Source of the DNA: Pelagibius litoralis
Lineage (GTDB): Bacteria > Pseudomonadota > Alphaproteobacteria > Kiloniellales > Kiloniellaceae
DNA length: 64,000 nucleotides
NCBI RefSeq assembly: GCF_011683915.1
Contig: NZ_JAAQPH010000022.1
Span: 34,213 to 98,212, forward strand
Direction: 5' to 3'
Shown here piece after piece: positions 43,149 through 53,071 of this stretch. The first letter of the stretch is position 1. Every line of letters starts with the position of its first letter. A program made the translations under genes and the position numbers. Below the pieces are notes generated by a model. The model was not told the origin of the DNA. It saw only the letters and a program-made list of their open reading frames with translations, and ran no database searches.

Positions 43149-43164
43149 CGCGCCTTCGGGCGCG
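43149..43164 (+). terminator. UUCG hairpin after DUF736-like fragment
   Basis: CGCGCC-TTCG-GGCGCG forms a 6-bp GC stem with a UUCG tetraloop, 18 bases after the stop at 43130. A TTATCTCGTTTT stretch follows rather than a clean T-run. Confidence 0.45.
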
Positions 43165-43304
43165 GGAGTCTTATCTCGTTTTAAGTGAGTGACGTTGAGC
43201 TGTTGATAGCATATCGGCTCAAGTCGGAAGAATTCTGGTGACTGTGGCAGTTAACGTGTCAATGTCTTGTAGGCTATTTTGGGTGCGACAACCGGTTCCA
43301 GAAT

Positions 43305-44510
43305 TTATTGGGATTCCCCCAGCCGTTGCATAACTGCATAGAGTTCCGGCTTGCGCTCGAAACCGATGCCTGCTGCGTCCGGTAGCCCGACATAGGAGTC
43401 TTCTACCGCGCAGTCCGCGGCGAAGCCGTTGAAAGGCCAGAAGACGTCCGGGTAGCTCTCGTTGCCGCCGAGACCCAGGCCGGCCGCGATGTTGAGGGAG
43501 AACTGGTGTCCCCCGTGCGGAATACAGCGTCGGGCCGACCAGCCATGGACGGCAAGAACGTCGAGGGTGCGGAGGTATTCGACCAAGCCGTAGCTTAGGG
43601 CGCAATCGAACTGCAGCCAATCCCGGTCGGCTCGCAGTCCGCCGTAGCGCAGCAGGTTGCGCGCATCCTGGTGCGAGAAGAGGTTCTCTCCGGTGGCCAT
43701 GGCAGGGGCGTAGTACTGTGCGAGGGTCGCTTGAAGTTGATAGTCCAAGGGATCGCCCGCTTCTTCGTACCAGAACAGGCCATAGGGCTCCAAGGCGCGG
43801 GCGTAGGCAATGGCCGTGTCCAGGTCGAAGCGCCCGTTGGCATCGACGGCGAGACGATCCGCGGCCCCGACCACCGCGATCGCCGCCTCGATGCGCTTAA
43901 TGTCCTCGGCCAGCGAGGTACCGCCGATCTTCATCTTGCAAACCCGGTAGCCACGGTCGAGATAGCTGCGCAGTTCGTCGCGCAGCCCCTGCAGGCCCTT
44001 GTCCGGGTAGTAATAGCCGCCGGCGGCGTAGACGAAGACCTTCTCGTCAACCTCGCCGCCCCGGTAGCGGTCCGCCAGCAGCCGGTAGAGCGGTACACCG
44101 GCAATCTTGGCGACGGCATCCCAAACCGCCATGTCGAGAACACCCACGGCCACGGAGCGTTCACCGTGGCCGCCGGGCTTTTCGTTGGCCATCAGGCAAT
44201 CCCAGATTCGAAAGGGATCGAGAGTCTCCCTTTCCTCGTCGATCAGGGTCTGCGGCTCGGCGTTGCGCAGGCGCGGCATGAAACGCTCGCGCAGCAGGCC
44301 GCTCGGCGCATAGCGGCCGTTGGAGTTGAAGCCGTAGCCGACGACCGGGCGGCCATCCCGTACCACATCGGTGACTACGGCGACGACGCTGACGGTCATC
44401 TGGCTGAAGTCGATGTAGGCGTTGCGCAGGTCCGACTTGATCGGAACCACCGTTTCCCGCAGGTCGACAATTCTCACGCATGCGGACTTGTCCGCGACTA
44501 TTGCTGTCAT
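43305..44510 (-). CDS. tarD: D(-)-tartrate dehydratase-like enolase-superfamily enzyme
   Basis: The 401-residue protein closely follows the rhizobial D-tartrate dehydratase layout: NAYIDFSQMTVSVVAVVTDV, NEKPGGHGERSVAVGVLDMA, and the Lys-x-Lys acid/base motif KMKIGG. Metal ligands lie in VDANGRF, WYEEAGDPLDY and TGENLFSHQDARNLLRYGG, and the general acid His in CIPHGGHQFSLNIAAG. It would dehydrate tartrate to oxaloacetate. It is the last gene of the minus-strand operon headed by the ABC transporter. The substrate could also be a related diacid. Confidence 0.8.
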   Translation of the reverse strand: MTAIVADKSACVRIVDLRETVVPIKSDLRNAYIDFSQMTVSVVAVVTDVVRDGRPVVGYGFNSNGRYAPSGLLRERFMPRLRNAEPQTLIDEERETLDPFRIWDCLMANEKPGGHGERSVAVGVLDMAVWDAVAKIAGVPLYRLLADRYRGGEVDEKVFVYAAGGYYYPDKGLQGLRDELRSYLDRGYRVCKMKIGGTSLAEDIKRIEAAIAVVGAADRLAVDANGRFDLDTAIAYARALEPYGLFWYEEAGDPLDYQLQATLAQYYAPAMATGENLFSHQDARNLLRYGGLRADRDWLQFDCALSYGLVEYLRTLDVLAVHGWSARRCIPHGGHQFSLNIAAGLGLGGNESYPDVFWPFNGFAADCAVEDSYVGLPDAAGIGFERKPELYAVMQRLGESQ

Positions 44511-44553
44511 TTGGTGCCTTCCTGCGGCACAGAAGCCTTATCCTGCCGCTGCT

Positions 44554-45732
44554 TCACTGGTCGACGACAAAGCCGTCTCGGTGGGCCCGCATAGAAATCG
44601 GCCGCGCGATCTTCGGTGCCACCTTCTCGATGTCGCCGACGAGGTTTATGCCGATTCCCGGACGCGTCGGGACGTCGATGAAACCATCTTGCACCGGCGG
44701 AACCGCGTCGACCAGTTCAAAGCCGCGCAGCTGGTGATCCGGACGGTCGGCCGCGGCCGGGTCCGAGAAGCCCAGTCCCACGGTGGGGTATTCCTGGATG
44801 GCGAAGTTGGGAATCGCCGCATCGAGCTGCAGGCAGGCGGCCAGCGAGATCGGCGACAGCGGATTGTGGGGGATCACCTGTATGTCATGCGCTTCGGCCA
44901 GGGCCGCAACCTTGCGCGCGCCGGTAATGCCGCCACAAAGGCAGACCGAAACCCGCGCGTAGGCCAGCGCCTTGCGGGCGATATGGGTTTGGAACTCGTA
45001 GGGCGAGAACAGGCGCTCCCCGGTAGCGATAGGCACCGTCACCTTTTCGGCGATGCGCGCCATCGAGTCCGGGGCTGTCGGGGCCATGGGATCTTCGTAG
45101 AACATCGGCCGATAAGGGGCGATCTCGTTGCCGAAAACGATGGCTTCCGCCGGGGTCAGGCGGCGGTGGATTTCGATGCAGAGGTCGACCTCCGGCCCCA
45201 GGGCTTCGCGCAGATCGCGAACCACCGCTACGGCATCACCGATCTTACGGGCGTGGGCGCGGTCGTAGGCGATCGAGCGATCCTCGTCGAGAAATGGATT
45301 GAGGTGACCGATGGCCGTGAAACCGAGATCCTTCAGCTCCAGGCAACGGGCAATCATCTCCTCCCGGCTTTTGGCCTTGACGTGTGCATAGACGCGCGCC
45401 CTGCGGCGGGTCGGCCCGCCGAGCAGGACATGGACTGGAACTCCGAAAGCCTTGCCCTTGATATCCCAGAGCGCCACGTCGATCGCCGAGACGGCGCCGT
45501 AGAGCGCCGCCCCCCGGAAGTACGACCATCGTGTGAGCACGTTCCAATGGTGTTCGATGGCGCCGGCATCCTTGCCGACGAGGTAGTCGCCGCACTTCTC
45601 AATCGCGGTCGCTGCCGGTTCCAACTGGCCCCAGGCGCCGCACTCGCCGTATCCGGTCAGGCCGTCGTCGGTCTCGATCACGGCGTAGAGAAAGCGGTCG
45701 GCGAAGACCGGCGTGACAGTTTTGATTTTCAT
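44554..45732 (-). CDS. Enolase-superfamily sugar-acid dehydratase (mannonate/galactonate-like)
   Basis: The 392-residue mandelate-racemase/muconate-lactonising-type enzyme has the N-terminal capping domain (TDDGLTGYGECGAWGQLEPA) and a barrel with candidate metal ligands in CIEIHRRLTPAEA, MFYEDPMAP and ATGERLFSPYEF. A HNPLSPIS segment sits near the end of the barrel. The spacing RRLTPAEA and YEDP is like mannonate and galactonate dehydratases, but the exact substrate is unclear. It lies 43 bases upstream of tarD and 24 bases downstream of the CapA-like gene, in the same operon. Confidence 0.75.
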   Translation of the reverse strand: MKIKTVTPVFADRFLYAVIETDDGLTGYGECGAWGQLEPAATAIEKCGDYLVGKDAGAIEHHWNVLTRWSYFRGAALYGAVSAIDVALWDIKGKAFGVPVHVLLGGPTRRRARVYAHVKAKSREEMIARCLELKDLGFTAIGHLNPFLDEDRSIAYDRAHARKIGDAVAVVRDLREALGPEVDLCIEIHRRLTPAEAIVFGNEIAPYRPMFYEDPMAPTAPDSMARIAEKVTVPIATGERLFSPYEFQTHIARKALAYARVSVCLCGGITGARKVAALAEAHDIQVIPHNPLSPISLAACLQLDAAIPNFAIQEYPTVGLGFSDPAAADRPDHQLRGFELVDAVPPVQDGFIDVPTRPGIGINLVGDIEKVAPKIARPISMRAHRDGFVVDQ

Positions 45733-45756
45733 CGCGGCTCCCGGAATTGGTTTCGG

Positions 45757-46863
45757 TCAGGCTGCCTTGGCGGAGGAACTGCGGGTCAAGGTTAGGTCTG
45801 AACCCCGTTTTTCGATAGCGGTTCCGAAAGGCAGCGAGCGTTCCGCCAACTGTTCGACGATTGCATCGCCTTGCGGTATCGAGGGATCGAGGATGGCGAC
45901 CAGGTTGTCCTCATCGCGCCGTACCGGAACGACGGAGACATCCTTGAGCCCCTGTTTCGAAACGATGAGTCGGACCATGATCCCGTCGAGGTTGCGGCCC
46001 AACATGCGGACCCAGTCGAAGGCGAAGTTGCCCAGGCTGTAGAAGATCGGCTTACCCTTGTAGAGTTCGGTGCCCTGAACGACGTGGGGGTGATGGCCGA
46101 AAACGACGTCGGCGCCGGCATCAACGGCTGTGCGCCCGACGGTCTGCTGGTAGTCGGCGATGTCGGGGCTACCGGATATTCCCCAGTGACAGGACATTGC
46201 GACCAAGTCGACCTGCTCTTTGAGCCGTCGGATGTCGTTTTCCATCGCCGCCAGCTCCTCGCGGTCGGGAACGGTCAGGATGAGCGGCGGCGTGCCGGGC
46301 ATCTCCAAAGCCCGTCTTCCCGGCTGATAGCCGGTGTGGATCTTGATGGTTGCGCAGCCGGCGGTATCCGCCGTTGCCGCATGATTGACATGCCAAAAGA
46401 CCGAAGTGTAGCTGAGGAACCCGAAACGGATTCCGTTTGCTTCCAGGATCGCCGGTTTGCGTGCCTCTTCCAGATTGACACCTGCACCGCAATGAGCGAT
46501 CCCGGCAAGATCGAGCGTGGCATTGCTGGCAAGGGCGGCGCTGGGCGGATAGCAGACATTGCTGGCGCAGGCGAAGACCTTGAAGCCAGCGGCCTTGTAC
46601 CCCTCAGCCATTCTTGGTTCGCTATGGCGCCACAGCAGTTTATGGGCGATGTCTGGATTTTCTGGATCTTCCGAGGGCGGGCTGAGGGGGCCTTCCAACT
46701 GACCGTAGAGAAGATCGGCGGCCTTCAGCGTCGTGCCGACATGCTTGAACGCACCCGCCGGCTCGTCGCGGCCCTGGATGTTGGTGTCGCCGACCAGGAT
46801 CAGGGTGGCGTCGTCGTTGCCTGGTTGTTGAGACCAGTTCCAGGCATCTGCGGCATGCGTCAT
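45757..46863 (-). CDS. CapA-family (PGA_cap) metallophosphatase-like protein
   Basis: The 368-residue protein has the PGA_cap pattern: LILVGDTNIQG near the start, GQLEGPLSPP, FACASNVCY, and a C-terminal GADVVFGHHPHVVQGTELYK then PIFYSLGNFAFDW, containing the metal-binding GHHPH. Despite the name, most CapA-like proteins are not capsule enzymes. No signal peptide is seen, so it is probably cytoplasmic. GGAGGTGAC before the ATG at 46863 fixes the start. It is embedded in a catabolic operon between the transporter ATPase and two dehydratases, suggesting hydrolysis of a phosphorylated or amide-linked substrate. Confidence 0.8.
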   Translation of the reverse strand: MTHAADAWNWSQQPGNDDATLILVGDTNIQGRDEPAGAFKHVGTTLKAADLLYGQLEGPLSPPSEDPENPDIAHKLLWRHSEPRMAEGYKAAGFKVFACASNVCYPPSAALASNATLDLAGIAHCGAGVNLEEARKPAILEANGIRFGFLSYTSVFWHVNHAATADTAGCATIKIHTGYQPGRRALEMPGTPPLILTVPDREELAAMENDIRRLKEQVDLVAMSCHWGISGSPDIADYQQTVGRTAVDAGADVVFGHHPHVVQGTELYKGKPIFYSLGNFAFDWVRMLGRNLDGIMVRLIVSKQGLKDVSVVPVRRDEDNLVAILDPSIPQGDAIVEQLAERSLPFGTAIEKRGSDLTLTRSSSAKAA

Positions 46864-46891
46864 GGTTGTCACCTCCATTCTCTCTTGAACG

Positions 46892-48667
46892 TCATCCGCT
46901 GGCCACGTAACGGTGTCGTTCGTGAATCCTGCGCTGCGTTGGGTCCGGCCGTGGGACGGCCGACAAAAGCGCCTTGGTATAGGCATGTTGGGGGTTGTCA
47001 CAGACAGCGAGCGCGTCGCCGATCTCGACGATCTCTCCCCTGTACATAACCGCGACCCGGTCGCAGAAGTAGCGGATCACGCTGATGTCGTGGCTGATGA
47101 AAAGAAAGCTCAGGTTCATCTGCGCCTGAAGTGACAGCAGCAGGTCGAGAACCTGGGCGCGCAGGCTGACATCCAGGGCCGACGTCGCCTCGTCGGCGAC
47201 GATCACCCTGGGCGAGGGCGCCAGGGCGCGCGCAATGGAGATACGTTGCCGCTGACCGCCGGAGAAAGCATGGGGGTAGCGCTCCAGAAAGGTCGCCTTC
47301 AGGTCGACGCGCTCCATCAGTTCGACAACCCGCTCGCGGACGGCTTTGGGCTTCCAGCCCATCATCAGCAGCGGCTCGCCGACGATCTGTTCGATGGTCA
47401 TGCGGGGGTTGAGGGAGCCGAAGGGGTCCTGGAAAATCATCCTGATCTCGCGATAGATCTGGCGCAGCTCGGCCCTGCCGACGCAGCTGATATCGACCTC
47501 CGAGCCGTCAGGGCGGCGATAGAAAACGGATCCGGCGGTCGGTTCGATCATGCGCAGGAGGCAGCGGCCGAGCGTGGTCTTGCCGGACCCGCTTTCCCCC
47601 ACGATCCCCAGGTTCTCACCTTCGCGCAGTTGCAGGCTGACATCGGCGACGGCGCGCACCACGGACTGAGTGCGTCTGAAGAAGCCCTTATGGGCGGCAA
47701 AGTCCTTTTCAAGGTTTTCCACCCGCAGGATCGGTGGCTTGTGCTCATCGATTCGAGGCCGCGACAGCCGCAGTTCGGCGGGTCTTTCCAATCGCAGTGC
47801 AGAACCGATCAGCATCCGGGAATAGGGGTGCTGTGGATTTTTGAAGAGCGCCCCCACCGGACCGCTTTCGACCATGGCGCCATGCCGCATTACGCAGACG
47901 GTATCGGCGATTTCCGCAACCACCCCCATGTCATGGGTAATGAAGATGACCGCCATACCGAAATCGGTCTGAAGTTCCTTGATGAGATCGAGAATTTCGG
48001 CCTGGGTCGTGACGTCCAGGGCCGTTGTCGGTTCGTCGGCGATCAGTACAGAGGGATTGCAGGCCAAGGCCATGGCGATCATGGCGCGCTGGCGCATGCC
48101 CCCGGAATATTCGAAAGGGTAGCGGTCCACCGTCGTCTCGGGGTCGGGAATCTCGACCCGGCGCAGTAGTGCGATGGTTCGGGTGCGGCGGTCCTTCTTG
48201 TCCAGATCGGTATGGAGCTTCAGCGCCTCGTCGATCTGAAAACCGATCTTGTGAACCGGGGACAGGGAGCTCATGGGTTCCTGGAAGATCATGGAGATCT
48301 CCTTACCCCGGATGCTGCGCACTTCGCTGCCGCGCGAATCCAGCTTTGCCATGTCGACGGTTCTTGCCGCATCGCCGCCCACGCCATGCAGCAGGATCTC
48401 GCCGGCCGTCACCCTTCCGGGGCTCTGCACGATCCGCAGGATCGAGCGTGCCGTCACGCTCTTGCCGGAACCGCTCTCACCGACGATGCAGAGGGTCTCG
48501 CCGCGCCGCAGGGTAAAGCTGATGTCGTCCACCGCCTTCAAAACCCCGGTGCGAAGGCTGAACTCTGTGGAAAGGTTTCTGACCTCGAGAACCACGTCGC
48601 CAGCGGGCTCCGCCCTCTGGGGCAGGACTGAAACCGCGCTGTCGGCATCGCTCAAAGATCGATCCAT
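46892..48667 (-). CDS. ABC transporter ATP-binding protein, two fused nucleotide domains
   Basis: The 591-residue protein carries two complete DppD/DppF-like ATPase modules. Each has Walker A ([31 protein letters not shown]), signature ([30 protein letters not shown]) and Walker B ([28 protein letters not shown]). The fused form is common in YejF/GsiA-type importers. The ATG at 48667 lies 5 bases after the preceding permease stop; 48697 is an alternative. It powers uptake by the two permeases encoded upstream. Confidence 0.9.
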   Translation of the reverse strand: MDRSLSDADSAVSVLPQRAEPAGDVVLEVRNLSTEFSLRTGVLKAVDDISFTLRRGETLCIVGESGSGKSVTARSILRIVQSPGRVTAGEILLHGVGGDAARTVDMAKLDSRGSEVRSIRGKEISMIFQEPMSSLSPVHKIGFQIDEALKLHTDLDKKDRRTRTIALLRRVEIPDPETTVDRYPFEYSGGMRQRAMIAMALACNPSVLIADEPTTALDVTTQAEILDLIKELQTDFGMAVIFITHDMGVVAEIADTVCVMRHGAMVESGPVGALFKNPQHPYSRMLIGSALRLERPAELRLSRPRIDEHKPPILRVENLEKDFAAHKGFFRRTQSVVRAVADVSLQLREGENLGIVGESGSGKTTLGRCLLRMIEPTAGSVFYRRPDGSEVDISCVGRAELRQIYREIRMIFQDPFGSLNPRMTIEQIVGEPLLMMGWKPKAVRERVVELMERVDLKATFLERYPHAFSGGQRQRISIARALAPSPRVIVADEATSALDVSLRAQVLDLLLSLQAQMNLSFLFISHDISVIRYFCDRVAVMYRGEIVEIGDALAVCDNPQHAYTKALLSAVPRPDPTQRRIHERHRYVASG

Positions 48668-48671
48668 AGCG

Positions 48672-49841
48672 CTAGTCCGCGTAAGGGTCGGCGGCATCGC
48701 GCATGCCGTCGCCCAGGAAGTTCAAAGACAGCACCGCAACCACCACGGAGAGGCCGGGCAGCAACAGCCAGGGCGCCGTGGCCACCGCCCGCACGTTCTG
48801 CGCTTCCTGGAGCAGAACGCCCCAGCTGACCACAGGCGGGCGCAGGCCGATGCCGAGGAAACTCAAAGCGGTTTCGGCCAGGATCATGGTCGGGATGGCC
48901 AGCGTCAGGGTGGCGATGATATGGCTCAGGAACGACGGGGCCATGTGGCGCAGGATGATCCGCACCTCGCCGGCACCGTCGAGTTTCGCCGCCGCGACGA
49001 AGTCTTCGGTTTTCATCGAGAGGAAGCGTCCGCGCACCTCCCTTGCCAGAGAAGTCCAGCCGATCAGCGAAATCAGCACGGTGATAAGAAAGTAGACCAT
49101 GAGCGGCGACCAGTTCTGTGGGATCGCCGCGGCCAGGCCCATCCACAGCGGAATCGTCGGAATCGCTTTCAGGAACTCGATGGTTCTTTGGATGGCGTCG
49201 TCGACAAGGCCGCCGTAGTAGCCCGATATCCCGCCCAGCAGCACACCGACGAAGAGGCTGACGAAGACCCCGACGAGACCGATGGACATGGAAACCCGGG
49301 CCCCATGGACGATCCGGCTCAGCATATCGCGTCCCAGCCGGTCGGCGCCGAGCAGATAAAAGGGGTCGCCCTTGTTGACCGGACCGATAAATTTGGTCTC
49401 CAGGGGGATGAATCCCAAGAGCAGGTAGGGATCACTGGTCACAAAGAAACCGATCGGGATGATCCTGGTATCGTCGGGGACGAAGGTGCGGCGAATGGCG
49501 ATGGGGTCGATTTCGACTTTGTAGCCGGTGACATGGGGTTGAAACCGGGTGCCGCCGTTTTCACCGGGAACAAGGAAACCGACCGCCTGGGGCGGCGCAT
49601 AGGTGTGTCTTGTGCTTGTCTGGTTCGGCGGCAAAGGCGCCAGAAACTCGGCAAAGATAGCAACCAGATAGATCCCCAGAACCACCAGGACGCTGATCAC
49701 GGCGAGGCGGTGGCGTTTGAAGCGCCACCACATCAACTGCCACTGGCTGGCATAGTCGGCCCCCCGCGCCGCGGTCACCGGAACGCCGCCGTCGCCCGGC
49801 CTGCCCGGGGGAAGCCTGTCGGCGCTGTCAGAAACGGTCAT
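48672..49841 (-). CDS. Oligopeptide-type ABC permease (DppC/OppC family)
   Basis: The 389-residue membrane protein has an N-terminal cytoplasmic segment, a first helix (LAVISVLVVLGIYLVAIFAE), a long periplasmic insertion of about 140 residues and five further helices. The permease coupling motif (EDFVAAAKLDGAGEVRIILR) lies at about residue 270-290. It is separated from the DppB-like gene by 9 bases. Confidence 0.9.
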   Translation of the reverse strand: MTVSDSADRLPPGRPGDGGVPVTAARGADYASQWQLMWWRFKRHRLAVISVLVVLGIYLVAIFAEFLAPLPPNQTSTRHTYAPPQAVGFLVPGENGGTRFQPHVTGYKVEIDPIAIRRTFVPDDTRIIPIGFFVTSDPYLLLGFIPLETKFIGPVNKGDPFYLLGADRLGRDMLSRIVHGARVSMSIGLVGVFVSLFVGVLLGGISGYYGGLVDDAIQRTIEFLKAIPTIPLWMGLAAAIPQNWSPLMVYFLITVLISLIGWTSLAREVRGRFLSMKTEDFVAAAKLDGAGEVRIILRHMAPSFLSHIIATLTLAIPTMILAETALSFLGIGLRPPVVSWGVLLQEAQNVRAVATAPWLLLPGLSVVVAVLSLNFLGDGMRDAADPYAD

Positions 49842-49850
49842 GGCGCCGCC

Positions 49851-50840
49851 TCATTTGTAGCGGATGCGTGGGTCCAGCCACGCCAGCAGAAGGTCGGAAA
49901 CCAGGGTGCCGATCACCGTCAGGATGCTCAGGATCATGATAAAGCTGCCGGCCAGGTACATGTCCTGTGACTTCAGGGCGATCAGCAGGACAGGGCCGGT
50001 TGTGGGAAGGTTCAAGACGATGGATGTAATCGCAGCGCCGGAAACCAGCGAGGGCAGTTCCCAGCCAACCTGGCTTACAAAGGGATTGAGTGCCAGCCTG
50101 ACCGGATAGCGCATCAGCAGCCGGCCCTCCGAGACGCCCTTGGCGCGCGCGGTCTCGACATAGGGTTTGTTCAGTTCGTCGGCCAGGTTGGCGCGCATGA
50201 TCCGGATCAGTCCGGCGGTGCTGGCGGTGCCGATGATGATGACCGGGATCCAGATGTGGGCCATCAGGTCCCAGAATCTCGCCCAGCTCCAGGGCGCCTC
50301 AGCGAATTCCGGCGAGAACAGGCCGCCGACGCTTTGGCCGAAGAAAGTCAGGGCGCCGTACATCAGGATCAGGGCCAGTAGGAAGTTCGGAATCGCCAGG
50401 CCCAAGAACCCCAGAAAGGTGAAGGCGTAGTCGCCGACCGAGTACTTTTTCACGGCGGAGTAGACGCCGATGGGAAAGGCGACGACGTAAACGAAGACCA
50501 GCGAGGCAAGGGAGATGGCGAAGGTCAGCCCGACCCGATCCCAAAGCACGTCGGAAACCGGACGCTGGTACTGAAATGACCAACCGAAATCACCGGCGAA
50601 AACGATGCCGGTGATCCACTGCCAATACTGCACCACGACGGGTTCATCGAGGCGATAGCGCTTTTTCAGGTTTTCGATCTCGATACCGCTGATGTCGCCG
50701 CCGTCGGCTTCCAGGGTCGAGATGTAGGTGTCGAGAAAATCGCCAGGCGGCAGCTGAACGATCCCGAACGACACGATCGAGATCGCCAGCAACGTCGGGA
50801 TCATGAAAACCAAACGCCTGATCACGTAGTTGGAGAGCAT
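49851..50840 (-). CDS. Oligopeptide-type ABC permease (DppB/OppB family)
   Basis: The 329-residue permease begins with the family start MLSNYVIRRLVFMIPTLLAI, has six predicted helices and the coupling motif YVETARAKGVSEGRLLMRYP near residue 230, and ends in DPRIRYK. It is the first permease after the binding-protein gene, from which it is separated by a strong hairpin (50890-50936). Confidence 0.9.
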   Translation of the reverse strand: MLSNYVIRRLVFMIPTLLAISIVSFGIVQLPPGDFLDTYISTLEADGGDISGIEIENLKKRYRLDEPVVVQYWQWITGIVFAGDFGWSFQYQRPVSDVLWDRVGLTFAISLASLVFVYVVAFPIGVYSAVKKYSVGDYAFTFLGFLGLAIPNFLLALILMYGALTFFGQSVGGLFSPEFAEAPWSWARFWDLMAHIWIPVIIIGTASTAGLIRIMRANLADELNKPYVETARAKGVSEGRLLMRYPVRLALNPFVSQVGWELPSLVSGAAITSIVLNLPTTGPVLLIALKSQDMYLAGSFIMILSILTVIGTLVSDLLLAWLDPRIRYK

Positions 50841-50889
50841 TGCCGTGGGCTATCCCTGTTGAATGTGCCGGTCCATCATCTGCCCAGAA

Positions 50890-50936
50890 GACGGGAAAAG
50901 GCGGCCCGATCCCCAGGCGGGCCGCCTTTCCCTGTC
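50890..50936 (-). terminator. Hairpin between binding-protein and permease genes
   Basis: GACGGGAAAAGGCGGCCCG at 50890-50908 pairs with CGGGCCGCCTTTCCCTGTC at 50918-50936. Such stems after the solute-binding-protein gene act as partial terminators or mRNA-stabilising structures that raise binding-protein levels over membrane components. Confidence 0.6.
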
Positions 50937-50947
50937 TTCATCACGCG

Positions 50948-52888
50948 TCAGCCGTTCTTTCCGTCGACGAAATAATAGGTCGGTGGATCGGTGGGGCCCG
51001 GCGGTGCGAACCAATAGGATCCGTGCATTTGCTTCGGCACGTTTTTCATCCGGTTCGACACGATGCCATAGTCTGCCTTCGGTACGACGATGCCGATGGT
51101 GTAAAAGCTGTCTGCGGCGATCTGCAGGATTTCCCGCATCGCCGCCTCGCGTTCGGCCGGTTCGGCAAGCGAGTTCACCTGATCCCAAAGCTCCAGCTGG
51201 CGTTTCACATGGGCCGGTGGTTCCGTCCCGCCCTCGCGGCCACGATGCCAGTCGTACCAGGGAATGCCATAGGCGGCGTTGTGATGCATCGGTACCCAGG
51301 GCGTAGGCCGCAGAAAGGCATCGCGAGCGCCACCGGGAAAGTCCTCGATGATGACGTCGTGCTCGTTGGCGTTCTTGCGCGATCGCACCAGAGAGCGCTC
51401 GACAATATCGACCCTTGCGTTGATGCCGACCTTCTGCCAGTGCTCGACCACCATCAGGCTTGAATCGGCCATGAACTTTTTGTCCGCGCGGGTCAGGATG
51501 GCGAATTCGATGGGCTGGCCGTCGGGGCCGAGCCGCCAGCCGTCGTCATCGCGCTGCGCGAAACCCGCCTTGTCGAGCAGGGCGTTTGCCTTGTCGACGT
51601 CGTAATCAAGGAACTGCTTGGCGAGTTGCTCGTTATAGAGTGGCTCGTAGCTTGGCAGTACGCCGGTTTGCATGGGCGTGCCTTGACCGATGAAGACCAG
51701 ATCGATGATTTCCTGGCGGTTGATGGCATGACTGAGCCCTGCCCGGAAATCCTTGTTCGCCAAGACCTCCCTTAGCACCGGATCCTTGTGCACTTGATTG
51801 AAGGAATAAGTTGCGAGATTGGAGTCGGAGGGAATCAGCTCGAAGAAGTCGAAGTCACCCTTTTCACGGCCGTCGAACAGGACCGCCTTGTTGGCCACCG
51901 TGTTGACCATCGTCGCGATCATGTCGATCTCGCCGGCCAGGGCTTTCAGTAGCAACACCTCGGGGTCCTGGACGATCTCAAAGACAACCCGGTCGATGTA
52001 GGGCAGTTGCTGACCCTGTGTATCCACTTTCCAGTAGTAGGGGTTCCGTTCGGCCACCACCTGATTGCCGCTTCCGTAAGGCACCCGGACGACCCATGCA
52101 TTCAACGTGGGCTTGTCGGGATTGAGCCAGGTATCCGCCTTCAGGCTGAACAGGTCCGCCCAGGAACTGGTGCCGGCCCCCTTCACCAGGGCGTCGAGAC
52201 CGTCTTTATTGAAGGCCGGGTGAAACTGGCGCATGTAGTGTGCGGGATACTTGGTCAGGGCATCGCCGCCGATCTGCGTGGTGACCTGTGCCATACCTTC
52301 CAGAAAGCTCGCATTCGGTCTTTCGAAGGTGACCGTAAAGGTTTGCGCATCCACTTTCTCGATGACGGCCGGGCTCTCCTTACCGCTGCGCAGGTAGCCG
52401 GGAAATTCCGCCAGATCGGGGTGGCCGAAGACCTGTTCGTAGGCGAAAAGGATATCGTCGGTATCGAAAGGATCGCCATCCGACCACCTCATGCCTTCGC
52501 GCAGTGTGATGGTGTAGACCTTGGCATCGGCGCTGACGTCGAAAGAAGCGGCGATGTTGGGCACGACGCCGGTCCAGTCCGCCGACCAATGAAACATGTG
52601 GTCATAACCGACCGTGCGAAGATTCCATGTCGGCGCACTGGGCTTCGAGCCCGTACGCCAGACGCCGCCATAAACGCCGACGCTGTCCAAAGGCTCAAGG
52701 ACACGCGGGTTTTTTGGCAGGCGTTCCGCCACCGGCGGCAGTTCCCCTGACGCGACCCTTTTGATTAGTTGCGGTGCCTCGGCATAAGTGTCTGCCAATC
52801 CAACGGTAGCTGCCGCCGCGACGGTGAGACCCGCGAAAGCGGCGAGCGTCGTCCGATGGGCGCGTTTGCGCGGCGACATTTCGTACAT
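50948..52888 (-). CDS. ABC transporter substrate-binding protein, family 5
   Basis: The 646-residue exported protein has a Sec signal (TTLAAFAGLTVAAAATVGLA, cleaved near residue 33) and the SBP_bac_5 fold: KVYTITLREGMRWSDGDPFD, TVTFERPNASFLEG, YSFNQVHKDPVLREVLANKD and DKANALLDKAGF. It is longer than typical DppA (about 530). The ATG at 52888 has GGGAGGAAC upstream. It is the first gene of the operon. Family 5 proteins bind oligopeptides but also sugars and opine-like compounds; the linked sugar-acid dehydratases suggest a saccharide- or acid-containing substrate. Confidence 0.9.
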   Translation of the reverse strand: MYEMSPRKRAHRTTLAAFAGLTVAAAATVGLADTYAEAPQLIKRVASGELPPVAERLPKNPRVLEPLDSVGVYGGVWRTGSKPSAPTWNLRTVGYDHMFHWSADWTGVVPNIAASFDVSADAKVYTITLREGMRWSDGDPFDTDDILFAYEQVFGHPDLAEFPGYLRSGKESPAVIEKVDAQTFTVTFERPNASFLEGMAQVTTQIGGDALTKYPAHYMRQFHPAFNKDGLDALVKGAGTSSWADLFSLKADTWLNPDKPTLNAWVVRVPYGSGNQVVAERNPYYWKVDTQGQQLPYIDRVVFEIVQDPEVLLLKALAGEIDMIATMVNTVANKAVLFDGREKGDFDFFELIPSDSNLATYSFNQVHKDPVLREVLANKDFRAGLSHAINRQEIIDLVFIGQGTPMQTGVLPSYEPLYNEQLAKQFLDYDVDKANALLDKAGFAQRDDDGWRLGPDGQPIEFAILTRADKKFMADSSLMVVEHWQKVGINARVDIVERSLVRSRKNANEHDVIIEDFPGGARDAFLRPTPWVPMHHNAAYGIPWYDWHRGREGGTEPPAHVKRQLELWDQVNSLAEPAEREAAMREILQIAADSFYTIGIVVPKADYGIVSNRMKNVPKQMHGSYWFAPPGPTDPPTYYFVDGKNG

Positions 52889-53071
52889 CGCGATTGTTCC
52901 TCCCTTTAGATCGTGACGGCAGCTGTCCACTGCTCTTGCCTAATGCCTTTCACTGTGAGATTGGCCTTTTAATTTGTCAATGAGCAAAAATCTTTTTCAT
53001 CTAATGAAAAATATAAATAAAGATAAGGAAGCCGAAATGAATCGGCCCCGAACGGTATCTGGCGGGTGGGC

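Noticed and set aside
44422..45795. 457-codon plus-strand ORF
   Set aside because: Antisense to the enolase-superfamily dehydratase; no motif supports it.
45871..47049. 392-codon plus-strand ORF
   Set aside because: Antisense to the CapA-like gene and the ATPase end; no ribosome-binding site or family resemblance.
48273..49970. 565-codon plus-strand ORF
   Set aside because: Antisense to the ABC ATPase and permease genes, which have clear motifs; the plus frame is low-complexity His/Asp/Gln-rich.
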